Shown piece after piece: positions 26,592 to 34,204 of a stretch of DNA of 64,000 nucleotides. The position numbers and the translations under genes were made by a program. How positions within the stretch are numbered: position 1 is the first letter of the stretch; each line of letters begins with the position of its first letter. The stretch comes from Enterobacter sp. SA187. GTDB taxonomy: Bacteria > Pseudomonadota > Gammaproteobacteria > Enterobacterales > Enterobacteriaceae. The DNA is taken from NCBI RefSeq assembly GCF_001888805.2, contig NZ_CP019113.1, forward strand, positions 1,054,001-1,118,000. The letters are read 5' to 3'. Below the pieces are notes generated by a model. The model saw only the letters and a list, made by a program, of their open reading frames with translations, was not told the origin of the DNA and searched no databases.

Positions 26592-27512
26592 TTATTCGTT
26601 TAACGCCAGAAACTCATTGAATTGCTCAATGCTGGGATAAGACGACTGGGTGCCTTTGCCCGTTACGCTGAAGGCGGCGAAACGCGAGGCTTTTCTCATG
26701 GCGGCTTCGACATTACCGCTCTGGACGTAATAGTGGGCAAAGCAGCCAATAAAGGCATCGCCTGCGCCGCTGGTATCAATCGCATTCACTTTGATGGCCG
26801 GAACATGCACGTCGCTATCCCGCGTCATCCACAGCGCGCCTTTCTCGCCCATGGTGACAATAATATTGTTCAGCCCTTTGTCGATCAGGCTGCGGGCCGC
26901 CAGCCGGATATTATCAAGGTGATCAACCGGCATACCGGTGAGAATTTCCAGTTCGGTTTCGTTCGGCACAAAGAAATCGCATTTGCAGGCATAGGACATA
27001 TCTAATTCACGCAATGCCGGGGCGGGATTCAGTAAGACTTCGATGCCGTGTTTTTTACCAAACTCAATAGCGTGATAAACCGTTTCCAGCTGCACTTCGA
27101 GCTGTAAAACGATGAGCTTACATTTTTTCAGGTCCTCCGCCGCGCGGTCGATATCTTCCGGCGAGAGGAATTTGTTCGCGCCCTTAATAATCAGAATGCT
27201 GTTGCTGGAATTCGGATTGACAAAAATCGGTGCAACGCCACTGCTGGTGCAGGGCACTTTTTCAACGTAAGTGGTGTTGATGCCCCAGGATTCCAGATTA
27301 CGGATAGTGTTGTCGGCAAATATGTCATCGCCCACTTTGGTCAGCATCAGCACTTTCGAGTTGAGCTTCGCCGCCGCCACCGCCTGGTTTGCGCCTTTGC
27401 CGCCGCAGCCGATTTTAAACGCCGGCGCTTCGAGGGTTTCGCCCTCTTTCGGCATCTGGTGGGTGTAGGTGATCAAATCCACCATGTTGGAGCCGATGAC
27501 TGCAATATCCAT
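26592..27512 (-). CDS. deoK: Deoxyribokinase
   Basis: 306-aa PfkB-family sugar kinase. The two signatures are CGGKGANQAVAAAKL (residues about 36-50) and NAIDTSGAGDAFIGCF, whose Asp is the catalytic base. It matches Salmonella DeoK over the whole length. It phosphorylates 2-deoxy-D-ribose to the 5-phosphate, which DeoC aldolase (not in the window) splits to acetaldehyde and glyceraldehyde 3-phosphate. The start at 27512 (MDIAVIGSNMVDL) follows AGAGAGGTAG; 11 upstream in-frame codons are unlikely to be used. Confidence 0.92.
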   Translation of the reverse strand: MDIAVIGSNMVDLITYTHQMPKEGETLEAPAFKIGCGGKGANQAVAAAKLNSKVLMLTKVGDDIFADNTIRNLESWGINTTYVEKVPCTSSGVAPIFVNPNSSNSILIIKGANKFLSPEDIDRAAEDLKKCKLIVLQLEVQLETVYHAIEFGKKHGIEVLLNPAPALRELDMSYACKCDFFVPNETELEILTGMPVDHLDNIRLAARSLIDKGLNNIIVTMGEKGALWMTRDSDVHVPAIKVNAIDTSGAGDAFIGCFAHYYVQSGNVEAAMRKASRFAAFSVTGKGTQSSYPSIEQFNEFLALNE

Positions 27513-27697
27513 TTTTACTACCTCTCTGAAACAATCACATAACAATGATATTATCGTAACATTAACATGTTATTTTAGTATCATTTGTGACTTATCTCGC
27601 GATTACAGGAACATTTTACGCGCCGTTATTCCCGCTTTCCGGGGAAAATGTTACTTTAGGAACATCAGCGTTGAGGCCTGTATTGCGGAGAAAGTGA
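27513..27697. promoter_or_regulatory. Divergent deoK/deoQ control region
   Basis: The gap holds nested inverted repeats ATGATA...TATCAT with an inner TAACATTAACATGTTA (27545-27584), a likely DeoQ operator. A CRP-like site TGTGA-N6-TCGCG lies at 27586-27601. Catabolite control is expected for this operon, but both sites are assigned by eye. Confidence 0.5.
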
Positions 27698-28486
27698 ATG
27701 GAAACCAAGCAGAAAGAGCGAATTCGTCGGCTGACGGAGCTGCTCAAAAAGACCGATCGCATCCATCTGAAGGAGGCGGCGCGTATGCTGGAAGTTTCTC
27801 TGATGACGATTCGACGCGATTTCAGCCAGGATGACGAACCGCTGCCGCTGGCGCTGCTGGGGGGTTACATCGTGATGGTGAATAAGCCCGCCGCCCCGTC
27901 TGCCAGCCAGCCTGCCGCGCCGGTGGCCGGGCATCACCGCGATGATGTGCCAATGGCGATCCTTGCCGCCGGACTGGTGAGCGAGAACGATGTGGTGTTT
28001 TTCGATAACGGCCCGGAAATGCCGCTGGTCATCAGCATGATCCCCGACGACATCGCCTTTACCGGTATTTGCTATTCCCATCAGGTATTTATGGCGCTTA
28101 ACGCGCGCCCCAACACCACCGCCATGCTGTGCGGCGGCACCTATCGGGCGAAAAGCGATGCGTTTTACGATCCGGTGAATGCCTCGGTTCTCGATTCACT
28201 CAACCCACGCAAAGTGTTTATTTCGGCCAGCGGCGTGCATGCGCAGTTCGGCGTCACCTGGTTTAACCCGGACGATCTGCCGATGAAACGCAAAGCCATG
28301 GAGCGCGGGCTGCGCAAGATTTTGCTCGCGCGATATGCGCGTTTTGATGAGGTGGCGCAGGCGAACATTGCGCCGCTCGCCGCTTTTGATGTGCTGATCA
28401 GCGACAGGCCGTTACCGGCGGATTACCCCGACCGTTGCCGTAACGGCTTCGTGAAAGTGCTCACTCCCGGCAACGGGAGTGAGTGA
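27698..28486 (+). CDS. deoQ: DeoR-family repressor of the deoxyribose operon
   Basis: 262 aa. The DeoR-type helix-turn-helix (ERIRRLTELLKKTDRIHLKEAARMLEVSLMTIRRDF) is followed by a sugar-phosphate sensor domain (FFDNGPEMPLVISMIP; AMLCGGTYRAKSDAF; FISASGVHAQFGVT). It is divergent from deoK, as in known deoQKPX loci, and probably releases DNA when deoxyribose 5-phosphate or deoxyribose accumulates. A Pro/Ala-rich insert (KPAAPSASQPAAPVAG) sits between the two domains. Confidence 0.87.
   Translation: METKQKERIRRLTELLKKTDRIHLKEAARMLEVSLMTIRRDFSQDDEPLPLALLGGYIVMVNKPAAPSASQPAAPVAGHHRDDVPMAILAAGLVSENDVVFFDNGPEMPLVISMIPDDIAFTGICYSHQVFMALNARPNTTAMLCGGTYRAKSDAFYDPVNASVLDSLNPRKVFISASGVHAQFGVTWFNPDDLPMKRKAMERGLRKILLARYARFDEVAQANIAPLAAFDVLISDRPLPADYPDRCRNGFVKVLTPGNGSE
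28460..28483 (+). terminator. Hairpin with GCAA tetraloop at the end of deoQ
   Basis: Perfect 10-bp stem (28460-28469 with 28474-28483) and GCAA loop, ending at the base before the deoQ stop codon. No T tract follows, so it may stabilise the 3' end or reduce read-through towards convergent ilvN rather than terminate strongly. Confidence 0.5.
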
Positions 28487-28494
28487 GTCGCGGT

Positions 28495-28785
28495 TTACTC
28501 GAAAAACAACCCCAGTTTGTTGAACACGCCGGGATCGGTCTGATGGCGGATCACCTGCACCACATCTTCCAGCTTGTCGATCTGACTTATCATCTGCTCA
28601 AGACGCTGATCGTTGGCGACCAGTAGCCAGATGCGGCTCTGCTCGCCGCCCTGTAGCGGCAGACAGAGAATGCCTTCGACGTTAAAGGCGCGCCGGGCGA
28701 ACAGGCCGCAGACGTGGGTCATTACGCCGGGATGGTTACGGACGGTGAGTTCAAGGATCACATTGTCATGTTCGGAATGTTGCAT
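28495..28785 (-). CDS. ilvN: Acetolactate synthase I small subunit
   Basis: 96-aa regulatory subunit with a single ACT domain (LELTVRNHPGVMTHVCGLFARRAFNVEGI), the length of E. coli IlvN. It binds IlvB, stimulates catalysis and gives valine feedback inhibition in branched-chain amino acid synthesis. It lies 3 nt after ilvB in the same operon. Confidence 0.97.
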   Translation of the reverse strand: MQHSEHDNVILELTVRNHPGVMTHVCGLFARRAFNVEGILCLPLQGGEQSRIWLLVANDQRLEQMISQIDKLEDVVQVIRHQTDPGVFNKLGLFFE

Positions 28786-28788
28786 GGC

Positions 28789-30477
28789 TTATTCTCCCAC
28801 CATCTCAGTATTGGCCGCGCCCGGCGGCACCATCGGATACACTTTTTGTTCGGCGTCGATACGCACGTGGATCAGCGCCGGGCCAGGGCGGGAAATCGCC
28901 GCCTGCAACGCGGCCTGCGGATCCGCTTCGCCATTTAAATCACAGCTGTAGAGCCCGAATCCGGCGGCGATCTGCATAAAGTTCACCATCCCCGGATAGG
29001 TGGCGGCAAACACGCCCTGCTGATAGAACAGGCTTTGCTGCTGATGCACCAGCCCCAGCGCTTCGTTATTCATCAGAATGATTTTCACATCGAGATTATT
29101 TTCCGCGGCGGTGGCCAGCTCCTGAATGTTCATCATCAGGCTGCCGTCGCCGGAGAAGCACAGCACTTTGCGATCCGGGTTCGCCAGCGCCGCGCCAATG
29201 GCGGCGGGCAGACCAAAGCCCATGGTGCCGAGGCCGCCGGAAGTCAGCCACTGACGCGGACGGTTCAGCGGGTAAGCCTGCGCCGTCCACATCTGATGCT
29301 GGCCCACGTCGGTGGTGATAATGGCGCTGTCATCCACGCAGGCCGCTGCCGCGCGGATAATACCGTAATGGGAAAGCGGATCGTCCATCCCCGGCATATT
29401 TGCCGGAAACTCCTGTTGCAGCTGCGCCACCAGATCGCGCCAGGCCGCGCGCGGCTGCGCCTCGATTTGCGGGATCAGCTCCGCCAGAACCTCGCCGACA
29501 TCTCCCTGAATGGCGATATGCGGCTGACGGATTTTGCCCAGCTCCGCACGATCGATATCCACGTGGATAATTTTCGCGTTCGGGCAGAACTGTTCGGCTT
29601 TGCCAATCGCCCGGTCATCAAAACGCGCCCCCAGCACGATCAGCAGATCCGCTTCCTGCAAAATAAAGTTGGTGCTGCGCGCGCCGTGCATCCCCAGCAT
29701 CCCCAGCGATAACGGGTGCGCTTTCGGCAGCATGCCGAGGGCCATCAGCGTCATGGTGGTGGGCAGATTAGCTTTTTCCGCCAGCGTGCGTACCGCCTCC
29801 GGCGCGTTGATCACCCCGCCGCCGAGATAGAGCACCGGGCGCTGCGCCCGGTTAATCATGGTCGCGGCATCACGCACGCTTTGCGGTTCAAAGGCCGGGG
29901 CTGCCGCCACGCCGCCTGGCTCAGGCAGCTCGCTCAGTTCGATTTCAGTGGTCTGAATATCCTTGGGAATATCTATCCACACCGGGCCGGGACGGCCAGA
30001 CTGCGCGATGCGGAAAGCGTCGCTTATCACCTGGGGCAGTTCGCGGATGTCACGCACCAGATAGTTGTGCTTGGTGATGGGGATAGAGATGCCGTAGGTG
30101 TCCACTTCCTGGAAGGCATCGGTGCCAATCATTGAGGAGGGAACCTGACCGGTAATGCACACCAGTGGAACCGAATCGAGACGCGCGTCAGCAATGGCGG
30201 TGACCAGGTTGGTCGCGCCCGGCCCGCTACAGGCCATGCACACCGCCGGTTTGCCCTGGGTACGCGCCATGCCCTGGGCGATAAAACCGGCGCCCTGCTC
30301 ATGACGGGCGAGCACATGGCGGATCTGCGTGCTCTGGCTTAATGCGTCATACAGCGGCAGCACGGTGCCGCCGGGAATGCCGGTCACGATGGTGATGCCC
30401 TGGCGCTCCAGTAAATGAACGATTAATTGCGCGCCGGTAAAGCGCTTTGTCTGTGATGTTGTGTCCGAAATTGCCAT
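28789..30477 (-). CDS. ilvB: Acetolactate synthase I large subunit
   Basis: 562-aa thiamine-diphosphate enzyme. The catalytic glutamate is in VLARHEQGAGF, and the ThDP/Mg motif starts at FSGDGSLMMNIQEL with NN about 30 residues later. It condenses two pyruvates to acetolactate, or pyruvate with 2-oxobutyrate. Its expression is set by the upstream ivbL leader and attenuator. Length and sequence match E. coli IlvB. Confidence 0.97.
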   Translation of the reverse strand: MAISDTTSQTKRFTGAQLIVHLLERQGITIVTGIPGGTVLPLYDALSQSTQIRHVLARHEQGAGFIAQGMARTQGKPAVCMACSGPGATNLVTAIADARLDSVPLVCITGQVPSSMIGTDAFQEVDTYGISIPITKHNYLVRDIRELPQVISDAFRIAQSGRPGPVWIDIPKDIQTTEIELSELPEPGGVAAAPAFEPQSVRDAATMINRAQRPVLYLGGGVINAPEAVRTLAEKANLPTTMTLMALGMLPKAHPLSLGMLGMHGARSTNFILQEADLLIVLGARFDDRAIGKAEQFCPNAKIIHVDIDRAELGKIRQPHIAIQGDVGEVLAELIPQIEAQPRAAWRDLVAQLQQEFPANMPGMDDPLSHYGIIRAAAACVDDSAIITTDVGQHQMWTAQAYPLNRPRQWLTSGGLGTMGFGLPAAIGAALANPDRKVLCFSGDGSLMMNIQELATAAENNLDVKIILMNNEALGLVHQQQSLFYQQGVFAATYPGMVNFMQIAAGFGLYSCDLNGEADPQAALQAAISRPGPALIHVRIDAEQKVYPMVPPGAANTEMVGE

Positions 30478-30523
30478 GCTCCAGTCCTGTTCTTCTGGGC
30501 CGACTTTCCGGGGAGGTCACAAT

Positions 30524-30557
30524 AAAAAACCCCGCCCGGTTTGCGCCGGCGGGGTTT
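30524..30557 (-). terminator. ilvBN attenuator
   Basis: Read leftward: a GC-rich stem (9 bp AACCCCGCC/GGCGGGGTT at 30528-30536 and 30548-30556) followed by a T-run, between the ivbL stop and ilvB. This is the terminator of the leucine/valine attenuation system of ilvB. Confidence 0.9.
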
Positions 30558-30577
30558 GGAATCGTGTGTTCCGGACC

Positions 30578-30676
30578 CTACGGCGCGATGCCGACGACCA
30601 CCACCACACGCACGACGACCACCGCGGCGAATGGCGCGGTATTTAGTAGGGTCGAGGTCAGCATGGATGGGTGCAT
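30578..30676 (-). CDS. ivbL: ilvB operon leader peptide
   Basis: 32-aa peptide with control codons AAVVVVRVVVVVG, three leucines upstream, and the C-terminal GIAP, as in E. coli IvbL (also 32 aa). Ribosome stalling at the valine or leucine codons when these amino acids are scarce prevents formation of the downstream terminator. It is too short for standard gene thresholds. The ribosome site is weak; an internal ATG at codon 5 is an alternative start. Confidence 0.95.
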   Translation of the reverse strand: MHPSMLTSTLLNTAPFAAVVVVRVVVVVGIAP

Positions 30677-30902
30677 TAGGGTTCTCAGTTCATTTTTTAA
30701 CAGGATTCATACAAGCACAGGATGCCGCCGGTGACAATGGTTTTGTGCGGCGGGGGGTGAAAATGCGTGAATGATCACGATTTTCTGCCACCTGGCTAAT
30801 GGAGTGTGGTCGCCCTTGAAATGATTTATGTGACTACCGCCATATTAAAAGCGAGCGTCCGGGAGGTATGATTTTTAATAGCTTATAAAAGAAGAGGTTA
30901 AC

Positions 30903-31295
30903 ATGGCTGTTATACCTTTACTCCCTGCGCAGGGAATATCGCTGGTTAGAAATAACATGCGCATAGCGCGTACACACGGTATGTCTCGCGATATGGCAAC
31001 TCCTCTCACTTATACCTGGTTCTACATGCAAGTCAGAAATCGCGGACCATGGGACTATAAGCAACAGCATCCAGAATTAGAAAACTTTGGCAACTTTCAC
31101 TATGGAGCAACTGGCTATGCGGCAGGAATCCCAGAAAAAATTTTACTCATGGGGGCTGGCTTTGCGCAGGAAAGAGCAAAAACTAACAGGAAAGAATGGG
31201 GCCACTGGTATCACAAGCCGCCATATGGTGACGATCCACGCGATCAATTTTGGGTAAAACAAGGAATAGATTATGCAAGAAAGATCGGTTATTAG
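30903..31295 (+). CDS. Polymorphic toxin type 44-like protein (T6SS cargo candidate)
   Basis: 130 aa. It carries the motif series WFYMQVRNRGPWDYKQQ, FGNFHYGATGYAAG, LLMGAGFAQE and PPYGDDPRDQFWVKQGIDYA, which I recognise as the toxin-44 (Ntox44) domain of Rhs and T6SS polymorphic toxins. Here the domain stands alone, with only about 30 residues before it. The next gene starts inside its last codons (23-nt overlap) and an hcp gene follows, so it is probably an Hcp-delivered effector. The biochemical activity is not shown by the sequence. The local DNA is more AT-rich than the backbone. Confidence 0.7.
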   Translation: MAVIPLLPAQGISLVRNNMRIARTHGMSRDMATPLTYTWFYMQVRNRGPWDYKQQHPELENFGNFHYGATGYAAGIPEKILLMGAGFAQERAKTNRKEWGHWYHKPPYGDDPRDQFWVKQGIDYARKIGY

Positions 31296-31710
31296 ATCCA
31301 TGCACGGTGTGCTTACAGTAATTTTATTAATGCTCGTTAGTGGCTACGTCGCTTGCCAATATTTTTATAATACTCCACCTCACGATATTTTTATAAGTAA
31401 GAAAAAATTATCAGATAGTATCTGTTTATATGTCACAAAATACGATGAGGGGAACGCCTCCGTTTCGGATATTTATCGTTTTTATCTTGATAAAGATGAA
31501 GGAAATATCGACATCATGGAAAAATTAAGAGAACGTTCACCATTCCTTGAGACAAACACTCCCGCAGTTACGGCCTCAGCTTATGGGAATACGGTAAACA
31601 TAAAAATTACCGGAAAAGTTTACAGTTTCACGAATTCAGATTTGTTCTACACAGATGGCATCGCAGTGATGCCTATCATTAATCTTGTCGCCAATGGTAC
31701 CAGAGACTAA
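31273..31710 (+). CDS. Putative immunity protein for the toxin-44 effector
   Basis: 145 aa. An N-terminal hydrophobic segment (residues about 12-28, MHGVLTVILLMLVSGYVACQ) is followed by a soluble domain (CLYVTKYDEGNASVSDIYRFYLDKDEG; SPFLETNTPAV; GKVYSFTNSDLFY). It looks like the small membrane-anchored proteins found beside T6SS effectors. Cys28 in GYVAC is only a weak lipobox, so an uncleaved anchor is equally likely. Overlap with the toxin gene supports a toxin/immunity pair; a periplasmic location would imply a periplasmic target. Both points are inference. Confidence 0.6.
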   Translation: MQERSVIRSMHGVLTVILLMLVSGYVACQYFYNTPPHDIFISKKKLSDSICLYVTKYDEGNASVSDIYRFYLDKDEGNIDIMEKLRERSPFLETNTPAVTASAYGNTVNIKITGKVYSFTNSDLFYTDGIAVMPIINLVANGTRD

Positions 31711-31724
31711 CAAGGAGCGTTAAA

Positions 31725-32210
31725 ATGGCTGTACCGGTTCACCTCTTTTTGAAAGACGATAGCGGGGCAATGATACGTGGCGGTTCAGATGTTGCTGGTC
31801 GCGAAGGCAGTATAGAACTTAGAGATCTGATTCATAACCTCTGTATTCCCAACGATACTGCTACGGGCGCGTTGACAGGAACGCGCCAACATTCACCATT
31901 TAGTCTGACGAAAGCTATTGATTCATCATCGCCTTATCTTTACAAAGCCGTTGCTACCGGTCAGACGCTACAAAATGCCGAGTTAAAGTTTTATAATATT
32001 AACGATGCGGGCCAAGAGGTCGAATATTTTAATATTTTTATGGAAGATGTGAAGATCATTTCAATTACACCGGTTATGCATGACACCAGAGATTGCCCTG
32101 GGACTGGACACCTGGAAAATGTTCAACTCCGATACGAGAAAATTACCTGGCGCATTGTTGATGGTAATATCCAGTATACAGATTCATGGAACGAACGCTC
32201 GACTGCCTGA
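31725..32210 (+). CDS. hcp: Hcp family type VI secretion protein
   Basis: 161 aa with the full Hcp pattern: MAVPVHLFLKDDSG, REGSIELRDLIHNLCIPND, GTRQHSPFSLTKAIDSSSPYLYKAVATGQTL, QEVEYFNIFMEDVKI, LRYEKITWRIVDGNIQYTDSWNER. Hcp hexamers stack into the T6SS tube and can carry small effectors in their lumen. No VgrG, sheath or membrane-complex gene is in the window, so this is an orphan hcp module that must rely on a T6SS encoded elsewhere. AAGGAG precedes the ATG. Confidence 0.93.
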   Translation: MAVPVHLFLKDDSGAMIRGGSDVAGREGSIELRDLIHNLCIPNDTATGALTGTRQHSPFSLTKAIDSSSPYLYKAVATGQTLQNAELKFYNINDAGQEVEYFNIFMEDVKIISITPVMHDTRDCPGTGHLENVQLRYEKITWRIVDGNIQYTDSWNERSTA

Positions 32211-32506
32211 TGAATTTTGAGATTAATATTGCCAGCATAAAAACTGGCAATAACTATATAGTTTCCTTTTAAAAAATCATGCTAATGTAATATTCGTATG
32301 TTTATGAATTTTTCTGAACCACCTTGATACCATCGACATGTCACGCAGTCATGTCGATAAAATCCATTTTTTTCGACATGAACGTACCCTATCTCGCTGC
32401 TCATTCACGCACTGAAAGGTTTTCCCACACTTTTGCAACGGTCATCATCAGCCATCACGACTACTATTAAAAGCAGTTAATTCATTACAGTCACAAGAGA
32501 AAGCGT
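32211..32506. other. Intergenic region with two inverted repeats after hcp
   Basis: No gene is seen. A perfect 9-bp hairpin TATTGCCAG/CTGGCAATA (32227-32252) lies 17 nt after hcp and may end its transcript, although no T-run follows directly. A second perfect 9-bp inverted repeat ATCGACATG/CATGTCGAT (32332-32358), plus a further CGACATG at 32374-32380, could be a regulator site for the next gene pair. Confidence 0.55.
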
Positions 32507-32704
32507 ATGTTTAATGCTCTACATAAACTCTTTACCAGCCCCGAGAGGCTTCTTAACGTTATCGACCGCAACAAGGTGCAGGAATCGATTGAGGACGGGG
32601 AGCGCATCATCATTGATGAGGACGGCAACGCCAGCGTGAATATCAATTGTCCGGCAGTGGTCGAGGATTTTGCCCGGCACGTTGAAGCACTGAAAAGGGT
32701 ATAG
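32507..32704 (+). CDS. Small hypothetical acidic protein
   Basis: 65 aa, no family recognised. Sequence: an amphipathic start (MFNALHKLFTSPERLLNVIDRN), an acidic middle (IEDGERIIIDEDGNASVNI) and a short C-terminal helix. It has no membrane segment. It ends one base before the start of the 258-aa membrane protein, so the two are probably co-translated partners. CACAAGAGAAAG before the ATG gives a modest ribosome site. Confidence 0.6.
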   Translation: MFNALHKLFTSPERLLNVIDRNKVQESIEDGERIIIDEDGNASVNINCPAVVEDFARHVEALKRV

Positions 32705-32705
32705 G

Positions 32706-33482
32706 ATGGGAACGGCTATTTTTATGGTGTTGATGGTGTGCGGTTACTGGTACACCAGCCGCGACCTGTCTACACGTCTGAAATTCCGCCGTACCTTCGG
32801 TTGGGATGTCTATTTTCTGGTGGCGCTGTACGGCTGCATTTTTGTCTTACAGGGCATCATAGCGACGGCCATCGTCTGGCTCGGACTGCTGCTGACGTCG
32901 GTATCGATGAACGCCCTGCCGGAGCTGTTCGGCAGCGAAGATCACCGCTATCAGATGACCTTTATGAACTGGACCTTTCTTGGCATCCAGGCCCCGGTAG
33001 TGATCATGCTGTTCTTCGCCATTCTGTTTTGCCTGTACCGTTCGAACTGGGCGCGCAGCGCTAATCTCGACAGCGCTGGCAGAAAGAATCTCTATAAGCA
33101 TCTGTCGCGGGCTAATGGCATTGAAGGGTTGCTCTTTCAGTGCATGGAAACCGGGCAGCTGGTGTGGCTGACGCTGAAATCTCAGCGCGTGTACATCGGT
33201 ATGATCCATACCGCCACGGTGGACGGCGATTCCTTCAATAACATCGTGCTGATCCCGATGCTTACTGGCTACCGCGATGCTAAAAGCGCGGAAATGAAGA
33301 TCGAAAATAACTACAGCGCGCTCTATGCGCGGCAAAATATTACCCTGACGTCGGAGCCGCATTCGGCCTTTCATTTTCGTAAGGTGATTTTGCTCGATCA
33401 GGTGGAAAGTTTGTCGCTTTTTGATCCCAGCCACAGCCTGGCGCTGGGGTACGGTAAGGACACCGACAGGGATGAGGATTAG
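32706..33482 (+). CDS. Hypothetical membrane protein with cytoplasmic C-terminal domain
   Basis: 258 aa, not recognised. Hydrophobic stretches at about residues 2-15, 35-66 and 93-112 are followed by a soluble domain of about 145 aa (SRANGIEGLLFQCMETGQLVWLTLKSQRVYIGMIH, then FNNIVLIPMLTGYRD and FRKVILLDQVESLSLFDP). The soluble part has the feel of a small beta-barrel or ligand-sensing domain, but this is a guess. It follows the 65-aa gene with 1-nt spacing and ends at a strong bidirectional terminator. GC content is closer to the backbone than that of the hcp module. Confidence 0.65.
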   Translation: MGTAIFMVLMVCGYWYTSRDLSTRLKFRRTFGWDVYFLVALYGCIFVLQGIIATAIVWLGLLLTSVSMNALPELFGSEDHRYQMTFMNWTFLGIQAPVVIMLFFAILFCLYRSNWARSANLDSAGRKNLYKHLSRANGIEGLLFQCMETGQLVWLTLKSQRVYIGMIHTATVDGDSFNNIVLIPMLTGYRDAKSAEMKIENNYSALYARQNITLTSEPHSAFHFRKVILLDQVESLSLFDPSHSLALGYGKDTDRDED

Positions 33483-33490
33483 CGCTTCGC

Positions 33491-33618
33491 AAAAGAAAAC
33501 GGCCCTGCATGAGGGCCGTTATTCTTTTAAACCCCTGGCACAAAACAGGTTTGTGCGATGAGGTTTTATCGAGCGTTTGCGGAGTGGTGGGCCGCAGAAC
33601 ACACTGTGCTACGTCAAC
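33491..33618 (-). ncRNA. istR: IstR antisense RNA
   Basis: A leftward sigma-70 promoter (-35 TTGCGC at 33648-33653, 17-bp spacer, -10 TATACT at 33625-33630) predicts a transcript start at 33618 with 5' end GTTGACGTAGCACAGTGTG, which agrees with the E. coli IstR-1 5' end. Its first 19 nt pair with the tisB leader (33837-33855) at 17 positions. E. coli IstR-1 blocks the ribosome standby site of tisB mRNA. The 3' end is set here at the bidirectional terminator (128 nt); a shorter form is possible since E. coli IstR-1 is about 75 nt. Confidence 0.75.
33498..33528. terminator. Bidirectional terminator shared with istR
   Basis: Perfect 9-bp stem AACGGCCCT/AGGGCCGTT (33498-33506, 33512-33520). Rightward it is followed by ATTCTTTT. 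Leftward the tail is TTTCTTTT. It can therefore end both the 258-aa protein gene and the leftward istR RNA. Confidence 0.88.
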
Positions 33619-33703
33619 TCTCACAGTATATGTTGAATCGGCAACAGGCGCAATTTTGCGCAATATGAGTATCGGTCAAAGATCGCATTTCGTCCAAAAA
33701 ATA

Positions 33704-33719
33704 CTGTTCATGCATACAG
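33704..33719 (+). promoter_or_regulatory. LexA box of tisB
   Basis: CTGTTCATGCATACAG fits CTGT-N8-ACAG exactly and is flanked by TA on the left. It sits between divergent istR and tisB, 264 bp before the tisB start codon, and makes the toxin SOS-inducible. Confidence 0.9.
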
Positions 33720-33836
33720 TCTTTTTCTATACTGGTTATGTTTTCAGAGTGTGCGATACGGGGCTGCTAGTTTGTCGGGCGCGAATGAGTCCTGGCTGAA
33801 ACGGGTGGTGCCGTCAGTGCCTTAACCCCGGGAGTG

Positions 33837-33855
33837 CACACTGTGATACGCCAAC
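33837..33855 (+). promoter_or_regulatory. IstR target / ribosome standby site in tisB leader
   Basis: The leader sequence at this position is complementary to the IstR 5' end at 17 of 19 positions. In E. coli the matching region is the standby site that ribosomes need before they can translate tisB. It lies about 130 nt upstream of the tisB ATG. Confidence 0.75.
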
Positions 33856-33983
33856 ACACACAACCTCGTTTCGCCATGCCTGCCCCCAGGCCAACGGAGC
33901 GACAGCGTGTGAAAAACGGCTGGTGACAGGCAGCGGAAAGGTAAGCCAGCCGGACGTACTCCTTACGCCATAAGGAGAAGCGT

Positions 33984-34073
33984 ATGAGCGGAGTGGATAT
34001 GGTAGTTCTGATCCTGAAACTCATTGTTGCGTTGTTGCAACTGCTTGATGCCATCCTGAAATTACTCCGGTAA
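33984..34073 (+). CDS. tisB: TisB membrane toxin
   Basis: 29-aa hydrophobic helix with core VVLILKLIVALLQLLDAILKLL, same length as E. coli TisB and alike at most positions. It inserts in the inner membrane, lowers proton motive force and promotes persister formation under SOS stress. AAGGAG lies 6 nt before the ATG. The regulatory setting (LexA box, long leader, IstR) is complete. The gene is missed by ordinary length cut-offs. Confidence 0.95.
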   Translation: MSGVDMVVLILKLIVALLQLLDAILKLLR

Positions 34074-34094
34074 TTCAGGTTCAAGCCGCACCGA

Positions 34095-34120
34095 AGAGGG
34101 GCGGGCAACCGCCCCTCTTT
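34095..34120 (+). terminator. tisB terminator
   Basis: Perfect 10-bp stem (34095-34104 with 34109-34118), GCAA tetraloop and a short T-run, 21 nt after the tisB stop. Confidence 0.85.
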
Positions 34121-34204
34121 CACCTTCTGCTTCAACCACAGCCTGCTGGCATCCCGCGCAATATGTGTTACATTTTTATTACATTTCCTCCGGTCGCCCC
34201 TGTT

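Noticed and set aside
33767..34135. 122-aa leftward frame across tisB
   Set aside because: Antisense to the tisB leader and gene, Arg/Ser/Cys-rich, and incompatible with the clear tisB/istR layout.
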